Assembly (NCBI GenBank): GCA_910591455.2
Contig: OU342805.1
Coordinates: forward strand, 26,153,708-26,217,707
Direction: 5' to 3'
Source: Pholis gunnellus
Lineage: Eukaryota > Chordata > Actinopteri > Perciformes > Pholidae
DNA: 64,000 nucleotides
The position numbers and the translations under genes were made by a program. The notes below the pieces were generated by a model, which did no database searches, was not told where the DNA came from, and saw only the letters and a program-made list of their open reading frames with translations. Shown here one piece after another: positions 1 through 10,260 of this stretch (position 1 is its first letter; each line of letters begins with the position of its first letter).

Positions 1-3000
1 AAATAGGTAGTTTGGTTGCGTTTCTTTTGTTTTGTTCGTTAAACCTGTGTTTTAAACTGTGACTGTTTTAAAACGTGTTTGAAGATGCATCTTAGTTGTA
101 TGAGACGGGGTCGGAAAATCAAGTGTTACATTGTCTGTTTTCATAAATCTAGGTTATACTTTGTGGATAGATGGATTTATTTATAGTTTAAATTCATGTT
201 CTTTGCTCTCAAACTTTCGCTCAAACTAAACAACCAGGACGCCTGAAAAGAAGCATCTGGGTTGAGTTAAGAGTGCAACAGGTGTGAGTGAAAGCTTTTA
301 GACAAACCTTAATGCGCAGCACTTTAAACACAGTTTAATTGAACCGAACAAACAGGTTCGGTGTGTGAGAAGCCTCGAGGCTCTGCCGCATGAAGCCAGT
401 ATAACTGAATACATGTACTTGCTACTTGTTGTTAAGCGTTAAGGTGTGTGGAGACTGTTGCTGGGTTCTTTCTTGCAGGGAAGTGTCTTGTTTCTGGCTC
501 CAGGAGATCTTGGAGACTTAGAGAGATATCATAGATCTAAACCCCTGAGACAGAAATACCTGGATGTGTTTCGCTGTGTGCTTCAGTGTGAGAAAAGATT
601 GAACAACGAGTTGAAATATTCAAAGCAGACAGCTATGGCAAAAAGCATTCAAATGTATTCTTATTTATTTCATTTGACTGTGGCCTCGTCTCAGAATCTG
701 TTACTGAATGATAGGAACAATGTGTATGAGGGTCGGTAGTTCTTGGGGGTTATAATATGTCCAAAAACGGTCGAATCATACACAAAGAGGCAAGTTTAAT
801 TGTAGAGCACATTTCAACAACAAGGCAATTCAAAGTTCTTCACATAAAGGGAGAATTAAAATGTCTTTACCTGCTCCCTAATTCCCTGCCTCTGTGAGGC
901 CGATTCAAGTTAATTTGTGTAAAGAACATTTCCACACGATCGTAATAATCAGCAGTCAAGACCTGTGAACATCAGTTGGTCTCCCTGAAAGCTTCAATAC
1001 GAATAAAACATATTTTTGCAGCCATCAGGAGACAAACCAGTTTTTAGTAGGAATATTTATATTTATATTGCACATACAGTATTATTTAAATGTTTATGCT
1101 TAGTCCCTCTGTTCTACTTTGTTGTCTTTAATGTACTTGTTATATTTTTCTTGTTTATTTGTATATTCCATGTATGTACGTTGAGAGCAATGTGTAAACC
1201 GGAGTTTGTGTGCGCATGCATGGCCAATAAAGCTGATTCTGGAGTCATTCTTTGTACAACACTGTAGGCAGCATGGGTGAGGTGTATTCTGGGATACAGG
1301 ATTAGGTTTCAACAGCAGCAGCAAGAAGAAGCTCATTAGCATTTGTGAAACTCAAACCAATTTAAAAAAATCATCATCAGGAGAGATTTCCCTTGTGTTG
1401 TGTTGTGTTGACAGAGAAATATTTATGCTGCCGAAAGCTTCAAATAATGGGACAACAGATTATTGTTCCAATAACAAAGCAGCCGAAGGTCATGCTTTTT
1501 AAATCATTCCATTATTGTGCTGCCACAGGAATGATCAATAACTTCAGTGCCTTATAATAATGTGGAGCTATTGATACATACCATTGTTGATTATCGATCA
1601 GCCACATGTTCTCCAGACAGGCTATCAATGTGATGAAGTCAATACTGTTACTGGACAACCTTTAACTATTCTCTGTTAATGAATGGATCAGTATCGTAGA
1701 GGAAGGGTTATCATCTAGTCAGGCTTCAGTAGCATTGAACGATTAACATGAACTAAAGAATCTGTTTTTCCTAACAGAGAGCAGTCTGTTTAAAAGATGT
1801 ATACAGATGGATTTGCAGAGAAGAGCTGTTGTCACATTCTCCTGTGGAAGGACTAAAGCTCATCAGCGTCAATTTGACATGTGTTTCGAATGAAACATGT
1901 TTGGGATCCCCACACACCTCAGAGCCTATCCAGGTTCACTGTTACAACCATCAGGACCACTCACAGCTGCTGAGCGCTGAAGTGATATCGGAGAAAATGG
2001 GTAACGATGTTCTGAGGCTTGAGGTCTGGACTAACTGTTACCACGAGCTACTCTGTTTTTGTGTTTTGTTGTCTGCATGGGGGCCAACTATTTGACATTG
2101 AAATTAATATAGACGTCAAGACTATACAAATGAAAATAGACATTGATATTATTTTGCACCTGAACAGATTCAAACTCTCTGCGCAGACACTATATTGCTT
2201 TAAGGTGTAAAACGATAAGACATGGCAGCAGGAGGAGAACTTAAATGTGTGCTTGCTCTGCACAATGCTTCTATTATTAGAGAATTTGTTTTTTTCTGCT
2301 TTAAATTGGGGAATATATTATGCAATAATTACACAAATCAGTCACATTAACATCAGAAGTGATCTACTGGAGGGCCCAATTACTTGACTTCGCTGAGTGA
2401 TTGCTCCGATCCGAGAGTCATTACGAGCAGCTCCCTTTCAGATTGTGCCTTCAATCTGCTTTTCAAAGTATAGAACAACCCCAGGGGTCTGGCTTTATGT
2501 CAATACATTGACCCACACGAGCCTCGGGAAATCCCAGAGAGAGCAGCCGGTCAGGTGTTTAGCAAGACATCAATAAAGTCTCCATGACCACGGCTTGTTC
2601 TGAAAAGCTGGGTGGATAGCATGCAGGTGTGTCAGTGTGACGCAGTTACACGTTCGATGTGATTTACAGTCCACACTGTGTGTGTGTGATCAATGAACTG
2701 GCAAACTGCAGCGCACAGAGAGAAACCTTGACTGTTAATTTCTGTTGATTTCAATATAATATAAAGTGTCCAAAATAGAAAAGTTGTTATTGCTTCAGAC
2801 TGAAGCTGAAATGATTCTCGTGGTGGTTATTTTCAAGAAGGCAAAACGAAGCACATGGCCTTAAATAGAAACGTAAGACATATTTCATTATAGTTGTGAA
2901 ATACCTGGAGGACACCTTTTTATTTAATTGTGCCATTTTGTGTCTTAAAAAATGCCACTTAATTTAATCATTTAAACTGTTTAGACTTGAAGGAATAGTG

Positions 3001-3249
3001 AAAGCTTGTGTTTGATTACCGTCTACCAAAATCATTGTTTGTAAGCTTTTGTGCTGCCAGAACTACGGATATCGATCTCTAGGAAATGTAACGTAATCCC
3101 CTTTAAATTTGGTAGCATAATTAAAAACTACTGAATTGAGTTTTTCTAATGTTACCTGCATGTGCTCATTACTAACGTTGAATAATAACTATTCACGGTT
3201 AGGTATTGCACTAAGCAAATAACATCATAATTGCAGAATTTATTTTTAC
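1..3249. other. Intergenic sequence, no gene recognised
   Basis: All open frames here are short, carry no recognisable domain and lack convincing splice context. A short TTGTG pentanucleotide run lies at 1393-1410. Two unique-looking stretches (about 1420-1620 and 2340-2480) are neither simple nor obviously repetitive and are discussed as possible conserved noncoding DNA. Nothing else is supported. Confidence 0.6.
1420..1620. promoter_or_regulatory. Possible conserved noncoding element with a paired SOX-type motif
   Basis: The sequence is unique-looking and AT-rich. At about 1461-1478 it contains a diverging pair of SOX/HMG-type half sites, TTGTT and AACAA, separated by 5 bases (TTATTGTTCCAATAACAA). 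ATTA/TAAT cores lie around it. Known biology: SOX factors bind ACAAWG/ATTGT. That this block is an enhancer is inference from composition alone; no conservation data are available here. Confidence 0.2.
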
Positions 3250-3560
3250 CTTGATTAGAGATGTTGAGAGAAATAATTTTTTCTTTACCGATTCTGACAT
3301 CTGAACTTGGGTATTGGCCGATGCCGAGTGCAGATCTGATACCTATGCATTGAAAACATGCCACCGTTTTACCGTTTTTTCTGTGTAAAATATTGCTGAC
3401 ATTTTCCCAGCTATGGCTAATGGTACACGCTCTACACTACAGATCGGGTAGTGTCGGACACGTGTTGCTGATAAATTAAATGATAACAGGATATTTGATC
3501 AGTGCATATACTTGCGTACTCGCCAATATCCGATCCTGCATTTTTGTCCGTATCACAGTG
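3250..3560. mobile_element. Decayed hAT-like nonautonomous DNA transposon remnant
   Basis: The stretch begins TAGAGATGTTGAGAG and carries diverged forms of the 'GATTCTGA ... GGTATTGGCCGATGCCGA ... CAATATCCGATCCTG' pattern. I recognise this from many fish genomes as a nonautonomous hAT-type element rich in GATA(T/C)CGG words. It is strongly mutated and its far terminus is not clear. The family assignment is from memory. Confidence 0.4.
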
Positions 3561-3599
3561 TCACAGCTCTCTTTTGCAGGAACGCCAGATCAAATTCAC

Positions 3600-3790
3600 A
3601 CCTGGAAGCTGCACAGTAAGACCAGTACAACCACAGTCTTATCTGCTGGCCACCGAGCCCCTCGGTTGGGAGTAAAGGGTGTTTCTCAAGGGCACCTCTG
3701 TGGTTGTAATGGGGAGAAATGTATCCAGTCACACGTCCGCTTCTGTTATCCTGAGGACAACATCGAACTTGGTTTCTGGCACTAGATTTG
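3600..3790. mobile_element. SINE-like fragment with a CAAGGGCACCTC core
   Basis: It contains TTTCTCAAGGGCACCTCTG preceded by a CCGAGCCCCTCGGTTGGG stretch. This resembles a widespread fish short interspersed repeat that often carries a 'GCTCAAGGGCACCTC' core and a tRNA-like region. A 101-codon open frame crosses it but looks accidental. Low confidence: no clear box A/box B pair or tail is preserved. Confidence 0.3.
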
Positions 3791-5510
3791 GGTTCGTGGG
3801 TATTGAAGTTATTATAGTTATGTATCTTTTCTAAATAATGTGCCTCTTGCTCCAGACTCACCCTCAAGCACCAGTGGTGTAGCTTAGTTGACATACAATC
3901 TACAGTCCTTTTACCAGTATATGCATTTTTTTTAGCGGTCTGCATCATTATCTATTGGATCTACATTTCAAAAGTTGTCCATTATTCATCTTTTATCCCA
4001 TCAAAGGTAATGTCAGCAGTTTGCATCACAGCTAGTTTGGGAACAGCAGGTGCTTTGTCTTTGCAATGATTATCTTCCTCATCAAAGATAGATTTTTACC
4101 TCTTACTGCGACCATCACTGGATTTAGGGCTGTAGTTTTTATCTGTGGCTGGTGTTTTTAACTCGATTAAATAGGCTCTCCCACCTGTGCCCAGCCTTCC
4201 TGAGGGACAAAAAAAGATGCTCAACAGGATTCAGAATGTGTATGAAGTCAGTTCCCAACACATATCAATAAGTCGGTCATACCCCATTAAGCCTAAAGTG
4301 GAATAAAGCTGATGCAAGTGCTTTGATTTTTTTTTTTTACTGTGGCTTTTTATATTCTCGCAGGGCTCAGATAGCTCCATTGTCTTTCATGCTTTCAAAG
4401 TATATCCAGTTTATAAAGAACCATTCACACCCAACCAGATATTTCAGCCTACGAAATGGTTCTTAACAGCTTTTTGAAGCTGATCAGCAATTTATAGAGC
4501 TAATGGTTTATATTTGATCAACAATTATAAATGTTTTCTAACTGTTAGGCAAGTCATACTGAATGTGATCTACGTACAGATTTCCAATCAGGGTTGGATA
4601 TCCAGATATTGATTCTCTTAAAACGTATAACTTTGAGCTTAACGTTCAGTATATGTTTCGTGGAACTTCAAATGAAAACACAGTGAAGTTCAATACCAAG
4701 TGAAGGACTTATATTGGTTTCAAAGAATGACTCCCTTTTCCCCCCAAAGACAGTTCTGCTTTCCACTCTGAAAAGGCTTTAAAAGAATAAAGTCTTTATT
4801 TCATTCGGCTCTCAGTCATTGTGTGCGTGTTAGAAGAGTCGGAGAGATGTCTCCCAGTGGTAATGATTTTTCTGCAACAGAGGAAGGATTTACTGGGTCA
4901 TCTGTCCAATGGAAGCAGTCAACAAAAAGCAGCAGGCTGATCTCTTCATGTTGTGGCATTAAAGTCCAACCTCTGTCTCTGATTCCTCTTTTCTGTCCTC
5001 TGTGTTCTTTTCATTTGTATTTCCCATCATTCTTAGCCCCCAAGTATCTGCACGTATGTTTTGTTCTTAAGGATGTACACCCTCCACTGTTAATACCCCA
5101 CTCAGTATCTGTCTTCTTTTTCTCTCTACATTGACTTTACAATGCCCTGATGAATAATGGAGCAATATGATGACCTCTTGCTCTTCATGACATTCATTCC
5201 AGACTTCATATTGTTCGGAGCAAAGACCTTTGGTGGCGAAGAAAAAGACAGTATGTTGTCGCTATTTTTTGTATTGTTTTTCATGTTCAGTCAATGGAAA
5301 GACAAAACAAACAAAAAAACTTGAATGACTAAATTAATAATATATATTTTTTTCTAATCATTGAACAAGGCAAAGTAATTTATTTAAATCCTGTGTAATT
5401 GGAGCAGCCTGTCTCCTGTTCAAATCATTGCGATTCTCCCATAAACACCTCACTGGTTTTGTCATGACATTTATTTTAACTAAGCTGTTTTCATAAGCTG
5501 TCTTACATTG
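3791..5510. other. Intergenic sequence, nothing supported
   Basis: No coding potential, RNA gene or clear repeat is recognised. There is a T run at about 4327-4338 and ordinary AT-rich unique sequence. The 103-codon open frame around 4823-5134 is low-complexity (Ser/Phe/Leu-rich) and has no domain. Confidence 0.5.
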
Positions 5511-5725
5511 TGTTGTAACCCACACAGGTGCCGTCCTCTACTGGGTAATACTGTCCTCCAATCACGAGCCTGCGTTCGCCCACTGAAAATTTGCTTTAGT
5601 GTAGCCATTTGCCTACCCGAATACGTGCAGACCACACATTAAATAAGGCAGCACTCACCGCTGTCCGCCATTCTAAAACCCAGCGATTTTCCAACTGACT
5701 GCTTCTCTCTGCAGATGGAGTCGCC
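5511..5725 (-). repeat. Left inverted terminal repeat of the 5.5-6.8 kb element
   Basis: In reverse complement this arm reads, in order, TCGCTGGG, TAGAATGGCGGACAGC, CTGCCTTATTTAATGTG, CAGTGGGCGAACGCA, AGAGGACGGCACC and GGGTTACAA. The same order occurs in the right arm. The arms are clearly diverged, so the insertion is old. Confidence 0.5.
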
Positions 5726-6584
5726 ACTTCAAGAATCTCAGCATTGCCCGTAATGTTCCGGCCCCATCGCCTGCTTCGAGTGCAATGGCCCAGGCCCGGG
5801 CGGTGTTCAGTAGCCACCAGCCTGCCCGACCTGCCGAGCGTAGCCTGAGATTCGCTGTCAGCAGCTGTGGGATCTCGGTGCGACAATTCGGTGCAATGCT
5901 TCGATGCAATGCCAATCGAGGTCACCACCCGAGTCGGCAGCTCTCCGCCGCTGCCTCCAGTCATCCCTGCTGAGGTACAAGCTTTGTTTGTAGATGAGGG
6001 TGACGATAATATGGCATTGGTGCACCTTTGCTGGGATCCTTTTGCTGGGACTTCCCGCAAGTGATGACCATTGCGGCAGTCCATGAGTCCACCCAAGCCT
6101 GTCCCGCCATAGTTTTTTAAGGCCAATTGGTCCCTCTAGCAGACATCTGGCAGTGTGTCGAGGCAGCAGACACTGAAGACAGGAGCCTGTGTTGCAGTTC
6201 TGGTGGATATTCATACGGTTCTATCTCTTGGACATTTCGGAAACCTTTTAGGGTTTGTGCTAGCTTGACAAGACTGGACTGGTGAAAAGAGTGGGGTGTA
6301 TTGTCTGTTGTGATGCCCAGGACCCCCCATCCTCTGGGCATGATACACCAACATGTCCCCGAGCTCCTTGATGTACTGGGGAATGTCGTGTGCAGGGTGT
6401 CCACTGTGGCAGCCGAGGTTATAAAGTAGTAGTTGGGCTGCTGCGATTAACCTCTAGCGGGTCAGGATCAGTGTGGTTGGGTCGATGTTGTGTCGGCAGG
6501 ACGTGAATTAATCGAGCCTGTGTGAGTTAAAACAAAGGTTACAATATTGTAACCCTAGATCTATAAGCATTGGTGCCTTGCTGC

Positions 6585-6800
6585 TTTTACGCCGTTCGCT
6601 GAGGAGGATGTAGAATGGCAGACAGCTGTGTGAGCTGCCTTATATAATGTTGTGTCTCTAATTGCTTTGGAAGGCACATCTTAATTGGTTGGCTACCTGC
6701 ATCCAAATGTCCAGTGGACGAATGCATTGGATGAGAGTATTCTCATAGAGGGGGCGCTGCCTGTGCTCATAGAACCTGGGTTACAGTATTGTAACCTCTG
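6585..6800 (+). repeat. Right inverted terminal repeat, including a terminal palindrome
   Basis: It is the partner of the left arm, with TAGAATGGCAGACAGC, CTGCCTTATATAATGTT, CAGTGGACGAATGCA and GAGGGGGCGCTGCC. It ends in the near-palindrome GGTTACAGTATTGTAACC (6779-6796). Its outer half, from 6700, is duplicated at 11701-11800 in front of TRIM gene 2. Confidence 0.5.
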
Positions 6801-7367
6801 TTACATTATTCCAATGAATAGTAAGGGAGAGGGACAAATATTGTCATGTGTTTTGATTATTGAAATATTCGGACATAATCATGATTGATCATGAGTGAAC
6901 CTATAGAGACTTGTTGTGTCACAGTCTAAATGGAACAGACCCATCCTTGATATCTGTCGGTAGAGTGAATAACATTCTTCCAAAATGTCCTAGAGTAGCC
7001 CTTCACATTCAGAGTTCCATTTCCGATGATATTCCATAGCTGCTGTCACTGACACCATCAGTCTACCTATCCAGCAGTGAATCTGTGGTTTGGAAACACA
7101 CCCCTGTGCTACAAGTGAGGCCAGTTAAGCAACAGCGTTCATCAGAGGTGTGCCAAAGCTCCACCCCTCACCTGACTCACCTGAGACAAACAAGGAGACA
7201 TCTTGTTATTTTTCCTCACTAAAGAGACACACAGACTGAAAGAGAGACGATCAGATTCACCTTCAGACCAAACTAACAACTTCCTCTGAGTGAGTTCAGC
7301 TACAGGAGAGAAAAGAGGAAAACTACAACACTGCTGCTTCAACCTGCTGACGCTCCACACACTGAAT
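6700..7367 (+). promoter_or_regulatory. TRIM gene 1 5' flank and noncoding exon 1 (duplicated block)
   Basis: The block is nearly identical to 11701-12360 upstream of TRIM gene 2; by eye they differ by a few small indels and about a dozen substitutions. The last part is transcribed as a noncoding first exon. It ends at 7367, directly before the splice donor GTGAGT, and the same ...CACACTGAAT|GTGAGT junction occurs at 12360/12361. I see no convincing TATA box and no perfect interferon-response element; GAGAAAAGAGGAAAAC sits in exon 1 of both genes. The transcription start cannot be fixed by eye and probably lies around 7140-7260, the part also kept in the third copy at 11550-11702. Confidence 0.6.
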
Positions 7368-7443
7368 GTGAGTTTGACTAAAAACAGTGAAGTTAGTAGA
7401 GGAGGGAGGGGAGCCATGACTGATGTACTTTCTGTGTTTTCAG
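7368..7443 (+). other. TRIM gene 1 5'-UTR intron (76 bp)
   Basis: The donor GTGAGTTTGAC at 7368 and the acceptor TTTCTGTGTTTTCAG ending at 7443 are both conserved in TRIM gene 2. At 76 bp it is near the practical minimum for a vertebrate intron, compared with 523 bp in gene 2. Only the two ends match; about 450 bp of interior present in gene 2 are missing here. The intron happens to be open in the frame of the downstream CDS, which creates a false N-terminal extension. Confidence 0.7.
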
Positions 7444-7460
7444 CTTCAGTCAGAGACAAA

Positions 7461-8843
7461 ATGGCTTCCAGATCAGAGGAGGATCTCTGCTGTCCGGTCT
7501 GTCATGAAGTCTTTAGAGATCCTGTTGTTCTGTCGTGTAGCCACAGCTTCTGTAAAGACTGTCTGAAGAGCTGGTGGAGAGAGAAAACAACTCAGGAGTG
7601 TCCAGTTTGTAAGACAATATCTTCAAAGGAACATCCACCTGTTAGTCTGGTGTTAAAGAACCTGTGTGAGTCCTTCTTACTGGAGAGAGATCAGAGAGCT
7701 TCAGAGACTCTCTGCAGTCTGCACTCTGAGAAACTCAAACTCTTCTGTCTGGACCATCAGCAGCCAGTGTGTCTCGTCTGCAGAGATTCAGAGAAACACA
7801 GCGACCACAGATTCAGACCCATCGATGAAGCTGCTCGACAACACAAGAAGAACCTTCAGGAAGCTCTGGAGCCCTTAAAGGAGAAGTTAAAGGTTTATGA
7901 AGAAGTTAAAGTGAAGTCTGATCAAACAGCAGAACACATGAAGGTCCAGGCCCGACGCACAGAGAGGCAGATTAAGGAGCAGTTTAAGAAGCTTCACCAG
8001 TTTCTAGAGGAGGAAGAGGAGGCCAGGATGGCTGCACTGAGGGAGGAAGAGGAGCAGAAGAGTCAGATGATGAAGGAGAAGATGGAGGCTCTGAGCAGAG
8101 AGATAGCAGCTCTTTCAGACACAGTCAGAGCCACAGAGGACGAGCTGAGAGCTGAAGACGTCTCATTCCTGAACAACTACAAGGCTGCAGTGGAAAGAGT
8201 CCAGCAGCGCCCCCTGCTGGAGGATCCACAGCTGCTCTCAGGAGCTCTGATAGACGAGGCCAAACACCTGGGCAACCTGGCCTTCAACATCTGGATCAAG
8301 ATGAAGGACATGGTCTTCTACACTCCTGTAATTCTGGACCCAAACACTGCTCATCCAGAACTCATCATGTCTGAAGATCTGACCAGTGTGCGTTTTGGAG
8401 AGAGACAGCAGCTTCCTGATAATCCAGAGAGGTTTGATGAACGCTGGTTTGCCCTGGGCTCTGAGGGATTTAACTCAGGGACTCACTGCTGGGATGTCGA
8501 GGTTGGAGACAATACTGAGTGGTCATTGGGTGTGTTAGAAGAGTCTTTCCAGAGGAAGGGACAAATACAGTCTGGATTGTGGAGAATAGTGTTTTTTAAA
8601 GATAAATACTCAGCATTGTCACCACCAGGTCGACTCACTGTTCTCAAAGTGCAGAATAAGCTCCAGAGGATCAGAGTGAATCTGGACTGGAACAGAGGAA
8701 TGCTGTCGTTCTCTGATCTTGATACTAACACACACATACACACCTTCACACACACTTTCACTGAGAGGATGTTTCCTTACATTGGCACTAAAGACAAACT
8801 GAAGATATCACCACCGGAGGTCTATGTGGCAGTTAAAAGATGA
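7461..8843 (+). CDS. TRIM gene 1: RING/B-box/coiled-coil/PRY-SPRY E3 ubiquitin ligase, TRIM35-like/A33-like
   Basis: This is an intact 460-residue tripartite-motif protein encoded by one exon. RING finger: C11-x2-C14, C26-x-H28, C31-x2-C34, C47-x2-C50. B-box 2: C85-x2-H88, C96, H99, C104-x2-C107, H113-x2-H116. A coiled coil, with a Glu-rich stretch at 183-199, runs from about 118 to 265. PRY-SPRY (B30.2) runs from about 287 (YTPVILDPNTAHP) to the C-terminus, with the family core motifs LDWNRG and FPYIG. The RING predicts E2 recruitment and ubiquitin transfer, the coiled coil predicts dimerisation, and the SPRY predicts target recognition in the cytosol. The start at 7461 follows the spliced acceptor by 17 bases and has a strong Kozak context (ACAAAATGG). 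RING-to-SPRY in one coding exon fits the multicopy fish TRIM35-like group rather than multi-exon finTRIMs. Subfamily and any antiviral role are inferred. Its SPRY differs from gene 2 at about 41 of 174 positions. Confidence 0.93.
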   Translation: MASRSEEDLCCPVCHEVFRDPVVLSCSHSFCKDCLKSWWREKTTQECPVCKTISSKEHPPVSLVLKNLCESFLLERDQRASETLCSLHSEKLKLFCLDHQQPVCLVCRDSEKHSDHRFRPIDEAARQHKKNLQEALEPLKEKLKVYEEVKVKSDQTAEHMKVQARRTERQIKEQFKKLHQFLEEEEEARMAALREEEEQKSQMMKEKMEALSREIAALSDTVRATEDELRAEDVSFLNNYKAAVERVQQRPLLEDPQLLSGALIDEAKHLGNLAFNIWIKMKDMVFYTPVILDPNTAHPELIMSEDLTSVRFGERQQLPDNPERFDERWFALGSEGFNSGTHCWDVEVGDNTEWSLGVLEESFQRKGQIQSGLWRIVFFKDKYSALSPPGRLTVLKVQNKLQRIRVNLDWNRGMLSFSDLDTNTHIHTFTHTFTERMFPYIGTKDKLKISPPEVYVAVKR

Positions 8844-10116
8844 AGGGGGATGATTATGTTTATTATGTTGTTTATTCATAAAAGGTAAAAGTCACTGAAT
8901 CTAAATTCTATATGTGTCCCATCACCCCCAGATCCGAGCCTAACCTCACCGACTGCATAATTAAATGGTCTATCTTTGTATATTTTATGACAAAGATACA
9001 GTGACTTACGGTAGTTATGACGGGCCCAAGTGCATGCTAGTTACTAGTCATATGAAGCACACACACCGTTAGGCCCACGATGTGCTCATCTTGTCAGTCT
9101 TCACAGATTTTGCGCCGATAGCTACATCGTGTCGTCTCACGTGATCAGATAAACTTGACATTGGACAACTTCAACACACACATTACCCAGCAGTCATCAT
9201 TGCATATCTGTATATGACAAAAATACCAAAGATAATAAGAAATTACTAATGTCATTTTCAATTTCTGTTTTTTTCAATAGGTTTAGTAGTTTATGTAGAA
9301 TAAGCATATCATTTATTATAGATTGCTGCTGATTATTAAAACCATCACTGAGGGATTGTAGAAAACAATACCTTTATAAAGTACATGTGAGTTCTTCATG
9401 TCACAGAGGCATTTTGTTGAGGTGGCAATTTGAATCTTTTGTTGGAGCCTGTTCTCGCTCAATACATTGTTACACTAACACACTAACACACAAGTAAGTG
9501 TGCGGTACGATTTTGAGCTGCACAAGAGCTCCTGCTGTCTCATTGTGCCAAACATATACAGTACTTATGTTGATTAATTTATATATTTGTTGTCTTTTTT
9601 ATTTCTGTTGCTACTTTGACAATTTGTTTTTTGTACAGCTTTCTATTGTCCAGCTTTTCAACTGTAAAATGACTTTACTTAGTCGCTGATCTGTATTTTT
9701 TGATTGTTTATTTTTATTGGTAATGTGTCATTTTACATTTTTGTTAATTATTGGATTGTTTCTACTTGTGTGCTAAGATCAGAAACCACATTGTGGAAGC
9801 TGATTGGCTCAAAGTAAAGAATCAAATCAGGAATGTTCTACTTGATGTAATGAAGAACAGAAGATTCTGTCTGTGAAAGTCTTTTCCTTCAGTCACCATC
9901 AGTGGAATTCAGCTGTTAGTTATTCAGTCAGAGGAGTTCTAAACATGGACATTTCAACTTTCAGGTGGATGTTTCAGTTTGGGTTCAGACTTCATGTAAT
10001 GCTGGTGATTTAACATTTAAGATTATTAAATATTCATGCTGAACAAAAAAGAGTATTTTCTTGGTTTTTAGCAGAATTAATTAAGCAGAATTTTGGTAGT
10101 GATGATGTACTAGTAC
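8844..10116 (+). other. TRIM gene 1 3' UTR and downstream flank
   Basis: No further coding sequence is recognised. A weak polyadenylation signal ATTAAA lies at 8960-8965. A short block near 9788-9825 (TTGTGGAAGCTGATTGG, then CTCAAAGTAAAG) matches the terminal 3' UTR of gene 2 (TTTGTGGAAGCTGATGAG, then TTCAAATAAAG), so the ancestral 3' end was probably here. The canonical AATAAA of gene 2 is altered in this copy. The stretch between stop codon and block is about 950 bp here but about 400 bp in gene 2. Confidence 0.5.
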
Positions 10117-10260
10117 AATATATATATAGTGGATATATATATATATATACATGTATGTATGTATGTGTATATATATATATACATGTATGTATGTATGTGT
10201 GTATATATATATACATGTATGTATGTATGTATATATGTATATATATATATATATATATAT
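10117..10260. repeat. Compound AT/ATGT satellite-like array
   Basis: Runs of (TA)n alternate with CATG(TATG)n. Three successive modules of about 40-50 bp each combine a TA run with ACATGTATGTATGTATG, followed by a terminal TA run. The alternating purine-pyrimidine and self-complementary composition would favour cruciform formation. It directly abuts the hAT-like terminus TAGGGGTGTAAC at 10261. Confidence 0.9.

Larger units (their letters stand above)
5511..6800. mobile_element. Element bounded by long imperfect inverted repeats, possibly DIRS-like
   Basis: The reverse complement of about 5511-5725 aligns with about 6585-6800. Shared words include GAATGGC(G/A)GACAGC, CTGCCTTAT(T/A)TAATGT, CAGTGG(G/A)CGAA(C/T)GCA and GGGTTACA, giving inverted repeats of roughly 210 bp. 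An 18-bp perfect palindrome, GGTTACAATATTGTAACC, lies inside at 6537-6554, and a one-base variant closes the right end at 6779-6796. Long inverted terminal repeats with an internal copy of the end sequence recall DIRS retroelements (established knowledge); membership here is inference. The interior is more GC-rich than its surroundings and has a 176-codon minus-strand open frame (5596-6126) that I cannot identify. No reverse transcriptase or tyrosine recombinase is seen, so any such element is deleted or nonautonomous. The right repeat is cut at 6700 by the start of the TRIM-flank duplication. Confidence 0.45.

Noticed and set aside
5596..6126. 176-codon minus-strand ORF as a host gene
   Set aside because: It overlaps the left inverted repeat of a mobile element and has no recognisable domain; better treated as part of the element or as chance.
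7301..7322. GAGAAAAGAGGAAAAC as an interferon-stimulated response element
   Set aside because: The spacing between GAAA units is four rather than two, and it lies within exon 1. It is also present in gene 2, but that follows from the recent duplication.
7290..7460. 57-residue N-terminal extension of TRIM gene 1
   Set aside because: It begins at a GTG codon in the noncoding exon and reads through the 76-bp intron. The frame is not preserved in gene 2, and the conserved ATG with strong Kozak context is at 7461.
7666..7878. Short open frame in another phase inside TRIM gene 1 (and its twin at 13106-13318)
   Set aside because: It is a shadow of the coding sequence, conserved only because the two exons are paralogous there.
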